Positions 56,401-63,004 are shown, counted from the first letter of the stretch. The stretch: DNA of 64,000 nt from Lumbricus terrestris (GCA_949752735.1 OX457047.1:21204671-21268670); one strand, 5' to 3'. Notes: a model not told the origin generated them from the letters alone. Numbers and translations: made by a program.

Positions 56401-57404
56401 TAAAAACCTGACAATGGTGCTTAGCATGGCAATCATTAACACATCTGAAAAGGTACATCTTATAATGTCTTGAACATTTTTCCTATTTAATTATTATTAA
56501 TTACTTAAAATACTTCAAGCGGATCAACTCTACCATTTAAGCATGCTAACTGATGGCAAACAGCAATTGTGCAATAAGGACAGACTCAAGACCTCGATAT
56601 AGTTACTATTTCAGGGCAGGTTTGTAGCATGCACTTGTACACACAATGTACGGCTCTAGATGGATTTGTGCAGCTGTAGTTCTAAGCAATTCTGTACAGT
56701 TAAAACTAGAAAAAAAGACCATTGTCTTCCGATTGGGAGAAATTTACCATAGAGGATGTAAAGGAAAGAAGGGGGTAGTGCAGTTCTAAAAATTCCTTTA
56801 GAAAGACTCTGTGCCATGGACGACTTCAAGCTGGACATTCTACATCACAAGGTGAGCACTCTATGAAAGATTCCATGAAGATAAGTACTAACTACTAAGT
56901 ATGCAATGCCTATCTGAATCTAAACATTCATAGTGTGTTGTAAGCACCTCTCCATAGCGCTGGAACTTGGAGCCTAACTACTGCCAAAAGGTGCTTTGTC
57001 ATACTATGTAACACTACGGTCACAGATACTGTTTTGCATGTTTTCCTGGTTCAACCCATTTACTAGCTGTTCAGAGAATTTTAAATTGACAACTGACAGA
57101 CCAGAAGCCTGCTCAATTAATCCCTTTACAGCTGACTGACATATAATCGTATCTAATAGTGACGATTATAATAAGGGGTTGTCGGTAAAGGGTTAACAGC
57201 ACTTTTCAGATGAGGTTGGGTTGAGAGTGCTCCTGAGTAGCAACCCTGAATGGGCACAATATAAATCTCTAAAATGAATGAAAGAATAGACTTATTTTAC
57301 CTGCCAATAGCCTCAACAGTCTCGACATTTTGCACTTGGACCGCCCGCACTGCATCTTTTAAATATGCTGTTATTCGATCTTTAACCGTTTTCTGATCTT
57401 CCAT
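30692..57404 (-). CDS. PLEKHM1-like: PLEKHM1/Rubicon-family RUN + RH domain protein, 14 coding exons, 845 aa
   Basis: Coding exons in transcription order: 57,404-57,301; 54,872-54,794; 47,751-47,656; 45,787-45,708; 43,052-42,982; 39,209-38,112; 37,096-36,978; 35,753-35,685; 35,301-35,199; 33,770-33,648; 33,351-33,239; 32,557-32,426; 31,533-31,363; 30,871-30,692. All have AG acceptors and GT donors, all phases agree, and the sum is 2,538 nt. Residues 8-160 form a RUN domain (FWPLVKKFTHK, STDVGRCRAWIRLAINDG) most like PLEKHM1/2. Residues 160-575 are a polar linker. Residues 575-815 are an RH domain with zinc-binding pairs C597/C600, C622/C625-H626, C757/C760, C767/C770, C787/C790 and C805/C808. 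Relatives link Rab7 or other small GTPases to autophagosome-lysosome fusion, PLEKHM1 through the HOPS complex. No PH domain was found, so the layout is Rubicon-like while the RUN sequence is PLEKHM1-like. Extra phase-0 exons in the long introns cannot be excluded. Confidence 0.85.
31130..31270. mobile_element. hAT right-end remnant and minus-strand LINE/SINE tail in intron 13
   Basis: ggttgagaacctctg at about 31,152-31,166 is the mirror of the Charlie-type hAT end. (attc)n then atttatatagcgcccctt and gaggcgctccc at 31,208-31,270 is the reversed LINE/SINE tail. Confidence 0.5.
31363..31533 (-). CDS. PLEKHM1-like: PLEKHM1-like exon 13 (second zinc cluster)
   Basis: 171 nt, acceptor tttttaag, donor gtttgt. 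Encodes ATGHVYGCPRCCQKGFYCEI and VIYPFETSSTFR, the HV..C..C..+GF.CE.C...VI.PFE pattern shared by PLEKHM1, Rubicon and DEF8. Confidence 0.93.
31800..32150 (+). mobile_element. LINE 3' end (CR1/L2-like) in intron 12, antisense to the gene
   Basis: Frame AFHASAPREWNRLPLSLRSS then SLPSFKKRLKTYYFSLVF, stop, is the standard CR1/L2 C-terminus. The tail after tctggcggctgac ends with (taa)n. The same tail recurs at 43,630-43,715. Confidence 0.82.
32426..32557 (-). CDS. PLEKHM1-like: PLEKHM1-like exon 12 (RH domain)
   Basis: 132 nt, phase 0 at both ends, acceptor ctttcag, donor gtatac. Encodes TLRTQLRFVKSYMMTC and ends FDKIHLYSLK, like LRVQL...FKTC and DLHLYSL of Rubicon. Confidence 0.9.
33239..33351 (-). 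CDS. PLEKHM1-like: PLEKHM1-like exon 11 (RH domain)
   Basis: 113 nt, acceptor atttcag, donor gtaagg. Encodes VSNLSFEFLQK, then NPLFDIERLN and LYSHV, close to VSNFS...NDPLFNVQDIN of Rubicon. Confidence 0.9.
33648..33770 (-). CDS. PLEKHM1-like: PLEKHM1-like exon 10 (RH domain)
   Basis: 123 nt, acceptor gttgcag, donor gtgtct. Encodes CAFDGYHYC and CHENKEHCIPAKVVYNWDF, the IPA+VV.NWD signature of the RH family. Confidence 0.93.
33985..34070 (+). mobile_element. LINE 3' tail
   Basis: ggctgggctaggagcgctcctgagg...cttgaaggggagctatataaat then (gaat)n. Only the tail survives. Confidence 0.6.
34633..35169. mobile_element. 537-bp hAT element remnant next to exon 9
   Basis: Ends CAGTGTCTCGCAAACTTTTG and CAGTTTGTGATACGCTG. 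Sub-terminal gtgccgcggcac palindrome, typical of hAT elements of the CAGTG.TCTCAAACT type. Octamers GTCTATGC and GTCAACGC agree at 6 of 8. It lies in intron 9, and its right TSD ends 21 bp from the exon 9 donor. Confidence 0.8.
35199..35301 (-). CDS. PLEKHM1-like: PLEKHM1-like exon 9 (start of RH domain)
   Basis: 103 nt, acceptor gtgcag, donor gtgagt (phase 1). Encodes AEFLYQISVERGLSQQC and the first CxxC (CRNCARAIGM numbering C597/C600). It parallels FLLQYLVAIPMEKGL of PLEKHM1. A hAT element ends 21-29 bp past its donor. Confidence 0.9.
35685..35753 (-). CDS. PLEKHM1-like: PLEKHM1-like exon 8 (small Ser/Asp-rich exon)
   Basis: 69 nt, phase 0 at both ends, acceptor tttctag, donor gtgagt. Encodes EDCSSSGWASSGTVD and ends SSGDD. 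As a symmetrical 23-codon exon it could be skipped without changing frame. Confidence 0.75.
36621..36913. mobile_element. 293-bp foldback element with telomere-like core (copy A)
   Basis: TSD AGAATAAG at 36,613-36,620 and 36,914-36,921, perfect. Left end AGTAACGGCCCGCTATTCCG; right end, read inward, GGTTTGGGTCCACTATTCCG. Arms are repeats of CACTATTCCGAAGGTC. The core of about 180 bp is degenerate TTAGGG variants (ggttagggtta). Same family as 51,169-51,499 in opposite orientation. In intron 7. Confidence 0.9.
36978..37096 (-). CDS. PLEKHM1-like: PLEKHM1-like exon 7
   Basis: 119 nt, acceptor cttctcag, donor gtaaga, phase 0 out. Encodes SFNTLLNAYIPSAAQTKIR, then LDAIIHNLSNFEESGE. It is probably helical; I do not recognise a named domain. 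Confidence 0.75.
37216..37455 (+). mobile_element. tRNA-derived SINE in intron 6
   Basis: A box region ggcgcggtggtgtagtgg and B box GGTTCAAATCC, then a body with gtccttcactcacaattgctc and tgcagtgtccgcgctgtag. The tail is gagcttctgagtagag...cttgaaggggcgctacaa, then (acaa)n. Confidence 0.85.
38112..39209 (-). CDS. PLEKHM1-like: PLEKHM1-like exon 6 (end of RUN, disordered linker with NPF motifs)
   Basis: 1,098 nt, acceptor gttcag, donor gtagtt. Encodes residues 144-509. It is Ser/Asp/Glu-rich, with CNPFDEGKP (315-317), YNPFEDD (328-330) and CNPFEEGKP (365-367). An acidic tract lies at 488-499, followed by RRRREGWFG. NPF is the core motif bound by EH domains (EHD, Eps15), which suggests an endocytic partner by inference. 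Reading past the donor gives a stop four codons later, so an unspliced form would end here. Confidence 0.88.
39421..39742. mobile_element. 322-bp hAT-like element in intron 5
   Basis: TSDs GTGCAAAG (39,413-39,420) and GTGTAAAG (39,743-39,750). Ends CATTGATTCGCAACC and TTGGGAATCACTG. Sub-terminal gtggcccgcgagg and gtggccctgcag blocks. Confidence 0.82.
40750..40865 (+). mobile_element. LINE 3' tail in intron 5
   Basis: ttttcagccaaggtcagg...gggagcactcctgagtag...cttgaatggggtgctatttaaat and (taat)n. A partial hAT-like end gtcaggggtggatccaag follows at about 40,887. Confidence 0.6.
41380..41580 (+). mobile_element. LINE C-terminal fragment in intron 5
   Basis: Frame GWKRKCGRPRKTWRDTVAQD then MMWEEAERIAEDGVVWRSCV is the usual I/Jockey-like C-terminus. 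It is followed by an AGTCATC-module element (about 41,650-41,900) rich in tttttagtcctcgg. Confidence 0.65.
42660..42960 (+). mobile_element. LINE 3' end with duplicated tail, abutting exon 5
   Basis: The block aagttgcttaagacatttttctttagccgtggctgggatgggagtgcctctgagcaggctccttgaagggg occurs twice in tandem, then the (gaat)n tail. It ends about 25 bp from the exon 5 donor, in antisense to the gene. Confidence 0.75.
42982..43052 (-). CDS. PLEKHM1-like: PLEKHM1-like exon 5 (RUN)
   Basis: 71 nt, acceptor ctgcag, donor gtaatg. Encodes HYYDSFAYFRDVEQCNAMET, matching the YY...A..RD stretch of PLEKHM1. Confidence 0.85.
43161..43415. mobile_element. 255-bp hAT-like MITE in intron 4
   Basis: TSDs GTTCATTC (43,153-43,160) and GTTCCTCC (43,416-43,423), 2 mismatches. 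Ends CAGTGGCGCAGACAAGGGGG and CTGGCTATGCCACTG. Intact relative of the truncated element at 2,112. Confidence 0.82.
43625..43960 (+). mobile_element. Two LINE 3' tail fragments in intron 4
   Basis: 43,625-43,715 repeats the ggcagctgactattcgc...(taa)n tail of the LINE at 31,800. 43,840-43,960 has ggccttgcacattgggagtgcttctgaatgg, as in the LINE at 54,580. Confidence 0.6.
44470..44765 (+). mobile_element. LINE C-terminal fragment in intron 4
   Basis: Frame RSLLRMVKERKLIYFGHIMR, GNRKRGRPRTNWLGNIKDW and, after one frameshift, RRWGNIVHDAAEPRNEDG. A RTE/I-like end followed by (agaac)n. Confidence 0.75.
44795..45050 (+). mobile_element. tRNA-headed SINE, second type
   Basis: Head gggggctcagtagcgcattgg...B box AGTTCGAGCCC, body, and 3' end ttcaataaaggaatattattgttatta. 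The 3' end matches the SINE at 49,498. Confidence 0.7.
45708..45787 (-). CDS. PLEKHM1-like: PLEKHM1-like exon 4 (RUN)
   Basis: 80 nt, acceptor ttctag, donor gtcagt (phase 2). Encodes AWIRLAINDGALDSYCKVI. It continues the GRCR of exon 3 into the AW.RLA.ND motif. Confidence 0.9.
45863..45913. repeat. (GTAT)n microsatellite
   Basis: About 12 GTAT units in intron 3. Confidence 0.92.
47165..47335 (+). repeat. 42-bp minisatellite, about 4 units, then (TATC)n
   Basis: Unit built on ggcttgccacaagaaaagcagtcatc...agagatgaaa. It is followed at 47,391-47,470 by about 20 TATC units and at 47,475-47,530 by a reversed LINE/SINE tail. Close to exon 3 but outside it. Confidence 0.85.
47656..47751 (-). CDS. 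PLEKHM1-like: PLEKHM1-like exon 3 (RUN core)
   Basis: 96 nt, phase 0 at both ends, acceptor ctgcag, donor gtgagt. Encodes NFWPLVKKFTHKATL and ends STDVGRCR, the best conserved RUN block of the PLEKHM group. Confidence 0.9.
48250..48448 (-). mobile_element. tRNA-derived SINE in intron 2 (minus strand)
   Basis: On the minus strand it reads ggggcatggtggtgtagtgg, B box GATTCGAATCC, tgcagtgtccgcactgtag-type body and the cttgaa...gcgctat tail reversed (agcgccccttcaaac). Another minus-strand tail lies at 48,760-48,830. Confidence 0.8.
49498..49852 (+). mobile_element. tRNA-headed SINE, second type (not a working tRNA)
   Basis: Head gtccgtagctcagtggagagagc with D-arm GCTC/GAGC and B box GGGTTCAAGCC, but the acceptor ends do not pair. 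The body runs 280 bp further to tgaataaacgaatattattatt, as in the 44,795 SINE. Confidence 0.78.
49915..50070 (-). mobile_element. LINE reverse transcriptase fragment (minus strand)
   Basis: The minus-strand frame VVDLSAAFDTMDHFLFLHCL followed by QHRLGLPGPAP matches the conserved DLSAAFDTVDH block of CR1/L2 reverse transcriptases. Only about 50 residues survive. The bases gtcgttaaagggttaa at 49,900-49,915 are a lone TTAA-element end. Confidence 0.8.
51169..51499. mobile_element. 331-bp foldback element with telomere-like core (copy B)
   Basis: TSD CCCTAAAC at 51,161-51,168 and 51,500-51,507, perfect. Left end GGTTTGGGTCCACTATTCCG with four tandem 16-mers (GGTCCACTATTCCGAA). Right end, read inward, GGTAACGGCCCGCTATTCCG with three 16-mers. 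The core is CCCTAA-type variants. In intron 2, opposite in orientation to copy A. Confidence 0.92.
52460..52730. mobile_element. LINE 3' end (+) followed by a reversed LINE/SINE tail
   Basis: Frame WWAFSVAGLKMGSLNTL is a decayed CR1/L2 tail (W.AFSVAGP..WN.LP). 52,660-52,720 is the reversed tail tttgtatagcgcctcttcaag...gacgctccc. Confidence 0.6.
53297..53540 (+). repeat. ~30-bp degenerate minisatellite in intron 2
   Basis: About nine variants of GACACATTTGTCAGAACTAT with irregular spacers. Confidence 0.8.
54151..54368 (+). mobile_element. tRNA-derived SINE in intron 2
   Basis: ggcggtggtgtagtggtggc, B box TGTTCGAATCC, gtccttcactcacaattgctc, then ggagcgcctctgagtagag and cttgaaggggcactataac, (acaa)n. 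The best preserved copy of the 37,216 family. Confidence 0.88.
54580..54777 (+). mobile_element. LINE 3' end abutting exon 2
   Basis: Frame GTSLWNGLPPPVRSAIL then SLPHLSLTLKLTFSL, stop, and tail gcgctttataaatgg with (taca)n. Its last bases lie about 17 bp from the exon 2 splice donor, antisense to the gene. Confidence 0.78.
54794..54872 (-). CDS. PLEKHM1-like: PLEKHM1-like exon 2 (RUN helix)
   Basis: 79 nt, acceptor ctcgcag, donor gtcagt. Encodes TTNAICYAMESIFLHGLKG; the SIFLHGL pattern corresponds to AVFIHGL in PLEKHM1. Confidence 0.85.
56000..56255 (+). mobile_element. LINE 3' end in intron 1
   Basis: Frame RARLAKKRQAFSVVGPTV, frameshift, then gtcgtggctgggctgggagc...cttgaaggggcaccatataaat and (gaat)n. 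Confidence 0.72.
57117..57196. mobile_element. 80-bp TTAA-flanked mini-element
   Basis: Starts TTAATCCCTTTACAGCTGAC and ends GTTGTCGGTAAAGGGTTAA. Same type as 30,482. It directly precedes a LINE tail (57,197-57,285) whose end is about 15 bp from the exon 1 donor. Confidence 0.55.
57301..57404 (-). CDS. PLEKHM1-like: PLEKHM1-like exon 1 (start of RUN domain)
   Basis: ATG in a good context (A at -3, G at +4). It begins MEDQKTVKDRITAYLKDAV and ends in phase 2 at gtaaaa. The bases just upstream, ttgttttacag, look like a splice acceptor at 57,407, so a separate 5' UTR exon is likely. Confidence 0.8.
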
Positions 57405-60280
57405 ATTCTGTAAAACAATTTAAGCAGGTCAACAGCACATCCAATAAGAATTTTAACGATAAGAATTTTGCGTATCTAACCTGATGCACCGCAGATCCAT
57501 AGTTTATGTTAGGAGTCACAGTACCACCCAGATTATGAAATAGCATTCATGATGACTGTGTGTAAATACTGGTCTATGGTTTATATGACCAAACTGAAAT
57601 ACTGAAGTACATGATTAATGTGTGTCTTAGTGTAGCTATAAAGCTTACAGACTCCTGTCAAATGAATTTGTTCTATTACTTCAAAAAACATAACCATAAT
57701 CAGACATTACTGTCATGGCAAGTGGAACTGCCATTTCTCGACTTAAAATCAAATGCAGTTCAAAACTTCTAATTCATATTCAGGTGGCATTGAGCAACTA
57801 TCACCCACTGTCTAAAGTAATGATGAAGACGCTAAACATTACCCAATACCCAGTGTAAGCTTACTGTATGCTTTCAGTTTACAAAAGTTCAACCTTGCTG
57901 CACCATACAGCAAGATCCTATATATCATGTGTTAACACATTTCGCATGTTTCAAAGGTACCATCAGACACCAGTGTGGAAACGTGCATTAAGTGAATCTA
58001 TGAAGACAGGTTGTGGGTGTTCGAGCCTACACTGTAACAATTTAACAAAAATATGTTATAGGCACCTATCTTCACACCCTCTTCGTTATGCTGACCACCT
58101 TGATCAATGTGCACCTCAGTTGAGAAACTCATTAACTCAACATCGGCCTTTTGCTATTGTGGTCGCTCAGTGCCGAATGACCTTTCTCTCTGCAATTTGT
58201 AGCAGCATTCTGGAGGGAATTTCACCTGCATCTCTTCGCTGCATGAGAACCTTTCTTGCTTCATGGCATGTCATATTGAGAGCACTTCTTATTAGCCCTG
58301 CTGTTTCAAGCACTTTAAAAATGCTCATATTAAATCAGATTAGATTTAAATATGTATCAAATTTGTATGCTTGATGCATGTTTGAATGCAAAATTGTCCA
58401 CACACATGTGAGCATGTATATAATAAGGCCTTTGGTTCTGCCATTACTGGATGCCCTCAGTCACTCGATACGCTATCATCAATTTATTTTGTAAACATCA
58501 CTCTACATGCAAATGTTGCATGATCAGAACAAATCTGCCCAATGATGGATCTACAGTATCCTCAATTTAATCGCTAATAACTGACAAGTTTACATTTAAA
58601 ATTATAATTAACTTTAAAAAGAAGGAAGAGTTATATTTCATTTCCAGTAACCTACCAGGTTACCTAGGTTTATGGACCTATGCTATTTGTTGAGTATGTC
58701 CACTACAGGAAAGTAGAACACAGCCTTTTGTACCTCTGCAAGTTGATGCAGCATTAAGCAGTGTCAGATCACTGTGTACAAAGTTGTACAACTCAGTACA
58801 TGTCAGGTTAAATTTATATTTTACAACAGTACCACTTCAACAAGGTTGGTGCTCAGACAGCAGAAACATTGGAAAACGAAACCTGACAATAAGTAGGGCA
58901 TAATGCTGAGCAACTGAACTCGTGTCAGTGGTTTGTAGACTGCTGAAGACTTCAACACAGCATGTCAAACGTCCCATGTTAAGCTAAAAGCGTAAGATTT
59001 GACAGAGCGCAGAAAACAAAATTCGCTGTGCGAGATAAAACAACATTTGGTGAACTGGATATCTACACAAAATTCCAGATAATTTAGGATCTGGAACACG
59101 TAGTGCACAAAGTCGATTCCGGGACGGTCCCAGTGAATCAGTTGGCAAACCCAGCAAGCACTTAAAGTTTAAACGCGTATGTTCAGATCCATGCAAATGG
59201 GTATGCTGGTGGGCAACAATCAAGAAATGAAAAGTCATTTGATAGCTCGGAAAATGTTAACGTGATGATAGATATCTTGCAATTAAGGAAGTCAATAAAA
59301 GCAAAAGACAGAGCAGCTTGCAATGAGATCTTAGGCAGTTTTCGATGTATTGCTGTCTTTCCAAAAACCCTCTCACCAGAAATTAGCCAAGTTGTCAGAT
59401 GAGCATGTGGCCTTGAAAATTACGGAGCGACGCTTTGAAGCGCATAATGACAGCTAGGAGTCGTGAGCCAAGCCAAGCGTGTCTCAATGATGCAACAAAT
59501 CCAATTAGCTCTGTCGGATTTTTTTTACTCAAATGAAACATCAATAGTACTTAAATATTAAATTTTACAAGTATTTTGATCATTCGATGAACGTAAACAT
59601 CATCAAGTGTGACACATGACGCCGCCTTCGCACATTACTCCAGGCGGGAACATTTACATAGCGATCGCATGCCAACGCTTGGCGATAAGAAATTATTCAG
59701 CAGCGTAATAATTAGCCTAATCGATATTTAACCATTGAAGATTTATCTAACCGTAATTGTTTAAAATGCGGATAAGTGTTCGCTTTTCCTTTTGAACGCC
59801 ATCACATAAAAGTTACGACGACTCCGTACGGAAATAATACATCCTTCTTGTTTTTCTTCTTGTTCAAAGTCTTTTTGGTCAATCAGCTGCTAAACTAGAG
59901 GGCGCGTTCTAGTCAATGCTTCTCTCAATAGGCGCGAGCCGCGCGACGCATTCCATTTATTAATACAAAACATTAACGATGGTCGTCGACGTCATTGCAA
60001 ACACATTCTATGCAACTCCATTTATAAATAGTAATAATAACATCAGCATGGAAAGCATTTTTCTAGTAAATACCATAAAGCAAAGTTTTTTGTAAGTTCA
60101 AAGAAAGTAAGTTACAGTACTGGCCTACAGTTATGCAATATGCAGTAGGCCTACGAAAGATGAACAAGTTATAGGCCTACATTATAACAGTTCACAAGAA
60201 CGCAAAAGGCAAAAGACATAACTCACAAAGTTGCAGCGATTGACCGGGTGCATGCTCTAGGCCTATGTAGCCTACTTTAG
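57405..60280. other. Upstream region of the PLEKHM1-like gene
   Basis: No coding exon found. A decayed LINE 3' end lies at about 58,070-58,340 (frame QHRPFAIVVAQ). A CpG-richer patch at 59,895-59,955 (agagggcgcgttc, ggcgcgagccgcgcgacg) is the best candidate for the promoter and 5' UTR exon of the minus-strand gene. Promoter identity is inference from position and composition. Confidence 0.4.
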
Positions 60281-60282
60281 CT

Positions 60283-60482
60283 ACCATGGGTGGAGACTTA
60301 GGGGGGACAGGGGGTCGGTCCCCTCAATGTAAACAGACTGGTCGGCGTTGTAACGTTAGAAGAAGAGATCTTCGCACAAACGACGAAATGACTAAAAAAA
60401 ACGGTCATCAGCTATTTGGGCAGGAAAAATGGCATGTTTTTGAAGAAATTTCGACCAAATGACTAAAAAGTCATCAGAAACA
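60283..60482. mobile_element. AGTCATC-module fragment
   Basis: G-rich start (cttaggggggacaggggg) followed by two module copies, atgactaaaaaaaacggtcatc and atgactaaaaagtcatc. Ends were not resolved because the minisatellite abuts it. Confidence 0.5.
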
Positions 60483-60485
60483 CCA

Positions 60486-62785
60486 TCACAACACCTTAGT
60501 GAACCGGTGCACCGTGCACAGCACCTTGATGGACAGGTACATAGCACCTTGGTGAACCGTTGGTGGAAGGACGCACAGCAACCTGGTGGACCGGTTCTCG
60601 GCACCTTGGTGGATTGGTGCAAGGCACCTTGTTAGATCGGTGCAAAGCACCTTGGTGGACCGGTGCACAGCACCTTGGGGGAATCGGTGCACAGCACCTT
60701 GGGGGAATCGGTGCACAGCACCTTGGTGTATCGGTGCACAGCACCTTGGGGGAATTGGTGCACTGCACCTTGGTGGATCGGTGCACAGCACCTTTGGGGA
60801 ATCGATGCACAGCACCTTGGTGGATCGGTGCACAGCACCTTGGAGGAATCGGTGCACAGCACCTTGGAGGAATCGGTGCACAGCATCTTGGTGGGTCGGT
60901 GCACAGCACCTTGGTGGATCGGTGCACAGCACATTGGAGGAATCGGTGCACAGCACCTTGGGGGAATCGGTGCACAGCACCTTGTTGGAATCGGTGCACA
61001 GCACCTTGAGGGAATCGGTGCACAGCACCTTGTTGGATCGGTGCACAGCACCTTGGAGGAATCGGTGCACAGCACCTTGGAGGAATCGGTGCACAGCACC
61101 TTGGAGGAATCGGTGCACAGCACCTTGGGGGAATCGGTGCACAGCACCTTGGGGGAATCGGTGCACAGCACCTTGGTGGATCGGTGCACAGCACCTTGGA
61201 GGAATCGGTGCACAGCACCTTGGAGGAATCGGTGCACAGCACCTTGGGGGAATCGGTGCACAGCACCTTGGAGGAATCGGTGCACAGCACCTTGGGGGAA
61301 TCGGTGCACAGCACCTTGGAGGAATCGGTGCACAGCACCTTGGAGGAATCGGTGCACAGCATCTTGGTGGGTCGGTGCACAGCACCTTGGTGGATCGGTG
61401 CACAGCACATTGGAGGAATCGGTGCACAGCACCTTGGGGGAATCGGTGCACAGCACCTTGTTGGAATCGGTGCACAGCACCTTGAGGGAATCGGTGCACA
61501 GCACCTTGTTGGATCGGTGCACAGCACCTTGGAGGAATCGGTGCACAGCACCTTGGGGGAATCGGTGCACAGCACCTTGGGGGAATCGGTGCACAGCGCC
61601 TTGGTGGATCGGTGCACAGCACCTTGGAGGAATCGGTGCACAGCACCTTGGAGGAATCGGTGCACAGCACCTTGGGGGAATCGGTGCACAGCACCTTGGA
61701 GGAATCGGTGCACAGCACCTTGGAGGAATCGGTGCACAGCACCTTGGGGTATAGGTGCACAGCACCTTGGGAAATCGGTGCACAGCACCTTGGAGGAATC
61801 GGTGCACAGCACCTTGGGGTATAAGTGCACAGCATCTTGGAAGAATCGGTGCACAGCACCTTGGAGGAATCGGTGCACAGCACCTTGGGGTATAGGTGCA
61901 CTGCACCTTGGTAGAAGGATGCGCAGCACCTTTGGGGAATCGGTGCACAGCACCTTCGTGGATCGGTGCACAGCACCTTGCATGGGAAAATCGGTGCACA
62001 GCACCTTGGAGGAATCGGTGCACAGCACCTTGGAGGAATCGGTGCACAGCACCTTGGAGGTATCGGTGCACAGCACCTTGGAGGAATCGGTGCACGGCAC
62101 CTTGGAGGAATCGGTGCACAGCACCTTGGGGTATAGGTGCACTGCACCTTGGTAGAAGGCTGCGCAGCACCTTTGGAAAATCGGTGCACAGCACCTTCGT
62201 GGATCGGTGCACAGCACCTTGCATGGGAAAATCGGTGCACAGCACCTTGGAGGAATCGGTGCACAGCACCTTGGAGGAATCGGTGCACAGCACCTTGGAG
62301 GTATCGGTGCACAGCACCTTGGAGGAATCGGTGCACGGCACCTTGGAGGAATCGGTGCACAGCACCTTGGGGTATAGGTGCACTGCACCTTGGTAGAAGG
62401 CTGCGCAGCACCTTTGGAAAATCGGTGCACAGCACCTTCGTGGATCGGTGCACAGCACCTTGCATGGGGGAAATCGGTGCACAGCACCTTGGAGGAATCG
62501 GTGCACAGCACCTTGGTGGATCGGTGCACAGCACCTTGGGGATGGGCGCGCTGCACCTTGGTGGAAAGTTGCACAGCACCTTGGTGGAAGGCTGCACAGC
62601 GCATTGGTGGGATGCTGCACGGCACCGTGGTGGAAAGCTGCACAGCATCTTGGTGGAAGGGTGTGCAACACCTTGGTGGACCTTTGCAAGCATCTTGGTT
62701 GACCGGTGCACAGCACCTTGGTGGATTGGTGCTCAACAGCAACTTGGTTGACCAGTACACAGGCTCACAGCACCTTGGTTGCAGC
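60486..62785 (+). repeat. 24-bp minisatellite, about 95 units, with higher-order repeats
   Basis: Unit GGTGCACAGCACCTTGGAGG plus AATC, with variants GGGGGAATC, GTGGATC and GTTGGATC. Each unit has a potential GGTGC/GCACC hairpin. A 241-bp higher-order unit repeats at 61,896, 62,137 and 62,378. A block from 60,881 recurs at 61,357 (476 bp on). Units near both ends are more diverged. Because 24 is a multiple of 3, frames of up to about 775 codons stay open on both strands; none looks like a real gene. Confidence 0.95.
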
Positions 62786-63004
62786 TTTTGCAGCTTTTGG
62801 AGCTCAAAGTCTGAAATATCCACAAATATCGAATTAGTAAATCAAGGTGAGAGGAGACAAGGGAACAAGATAAAGTGTTCGACATAAAATCCTTAGTCAG
62901 AGCCATCTTAATTTTAACGTGGCATATTGCCCCGATATGAGAAAAACCAGATCTTCAACGGTTTGTTACAAGTATAAGTTTGTCGGAATATCAGCATGCT
63001 GTCC

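Noticed and set aside
57868..58374. 168-codon frame upstream of the PLEKHM1-like gene
   Set aside because: Its second half reads as a decayed LINE C-terminus (QHRPFAIVVAQ...), it is on the opposite strand, and it has no recognisable domain in the first half.
60486..62785. CRISPR-like regular spacing
   Set aside because: The units are contiguous near-identical 24-mers without unique spacers, in an animal genome.
60486..62823. Very long open frames (up to about 775 codons) on both strands
   Set aside because: They arise because the minisatellite unit is 24 bp, a multiple of three, and lacks stops in several frames at once. All frames are equally open and repetitive, with no splice or domain support.
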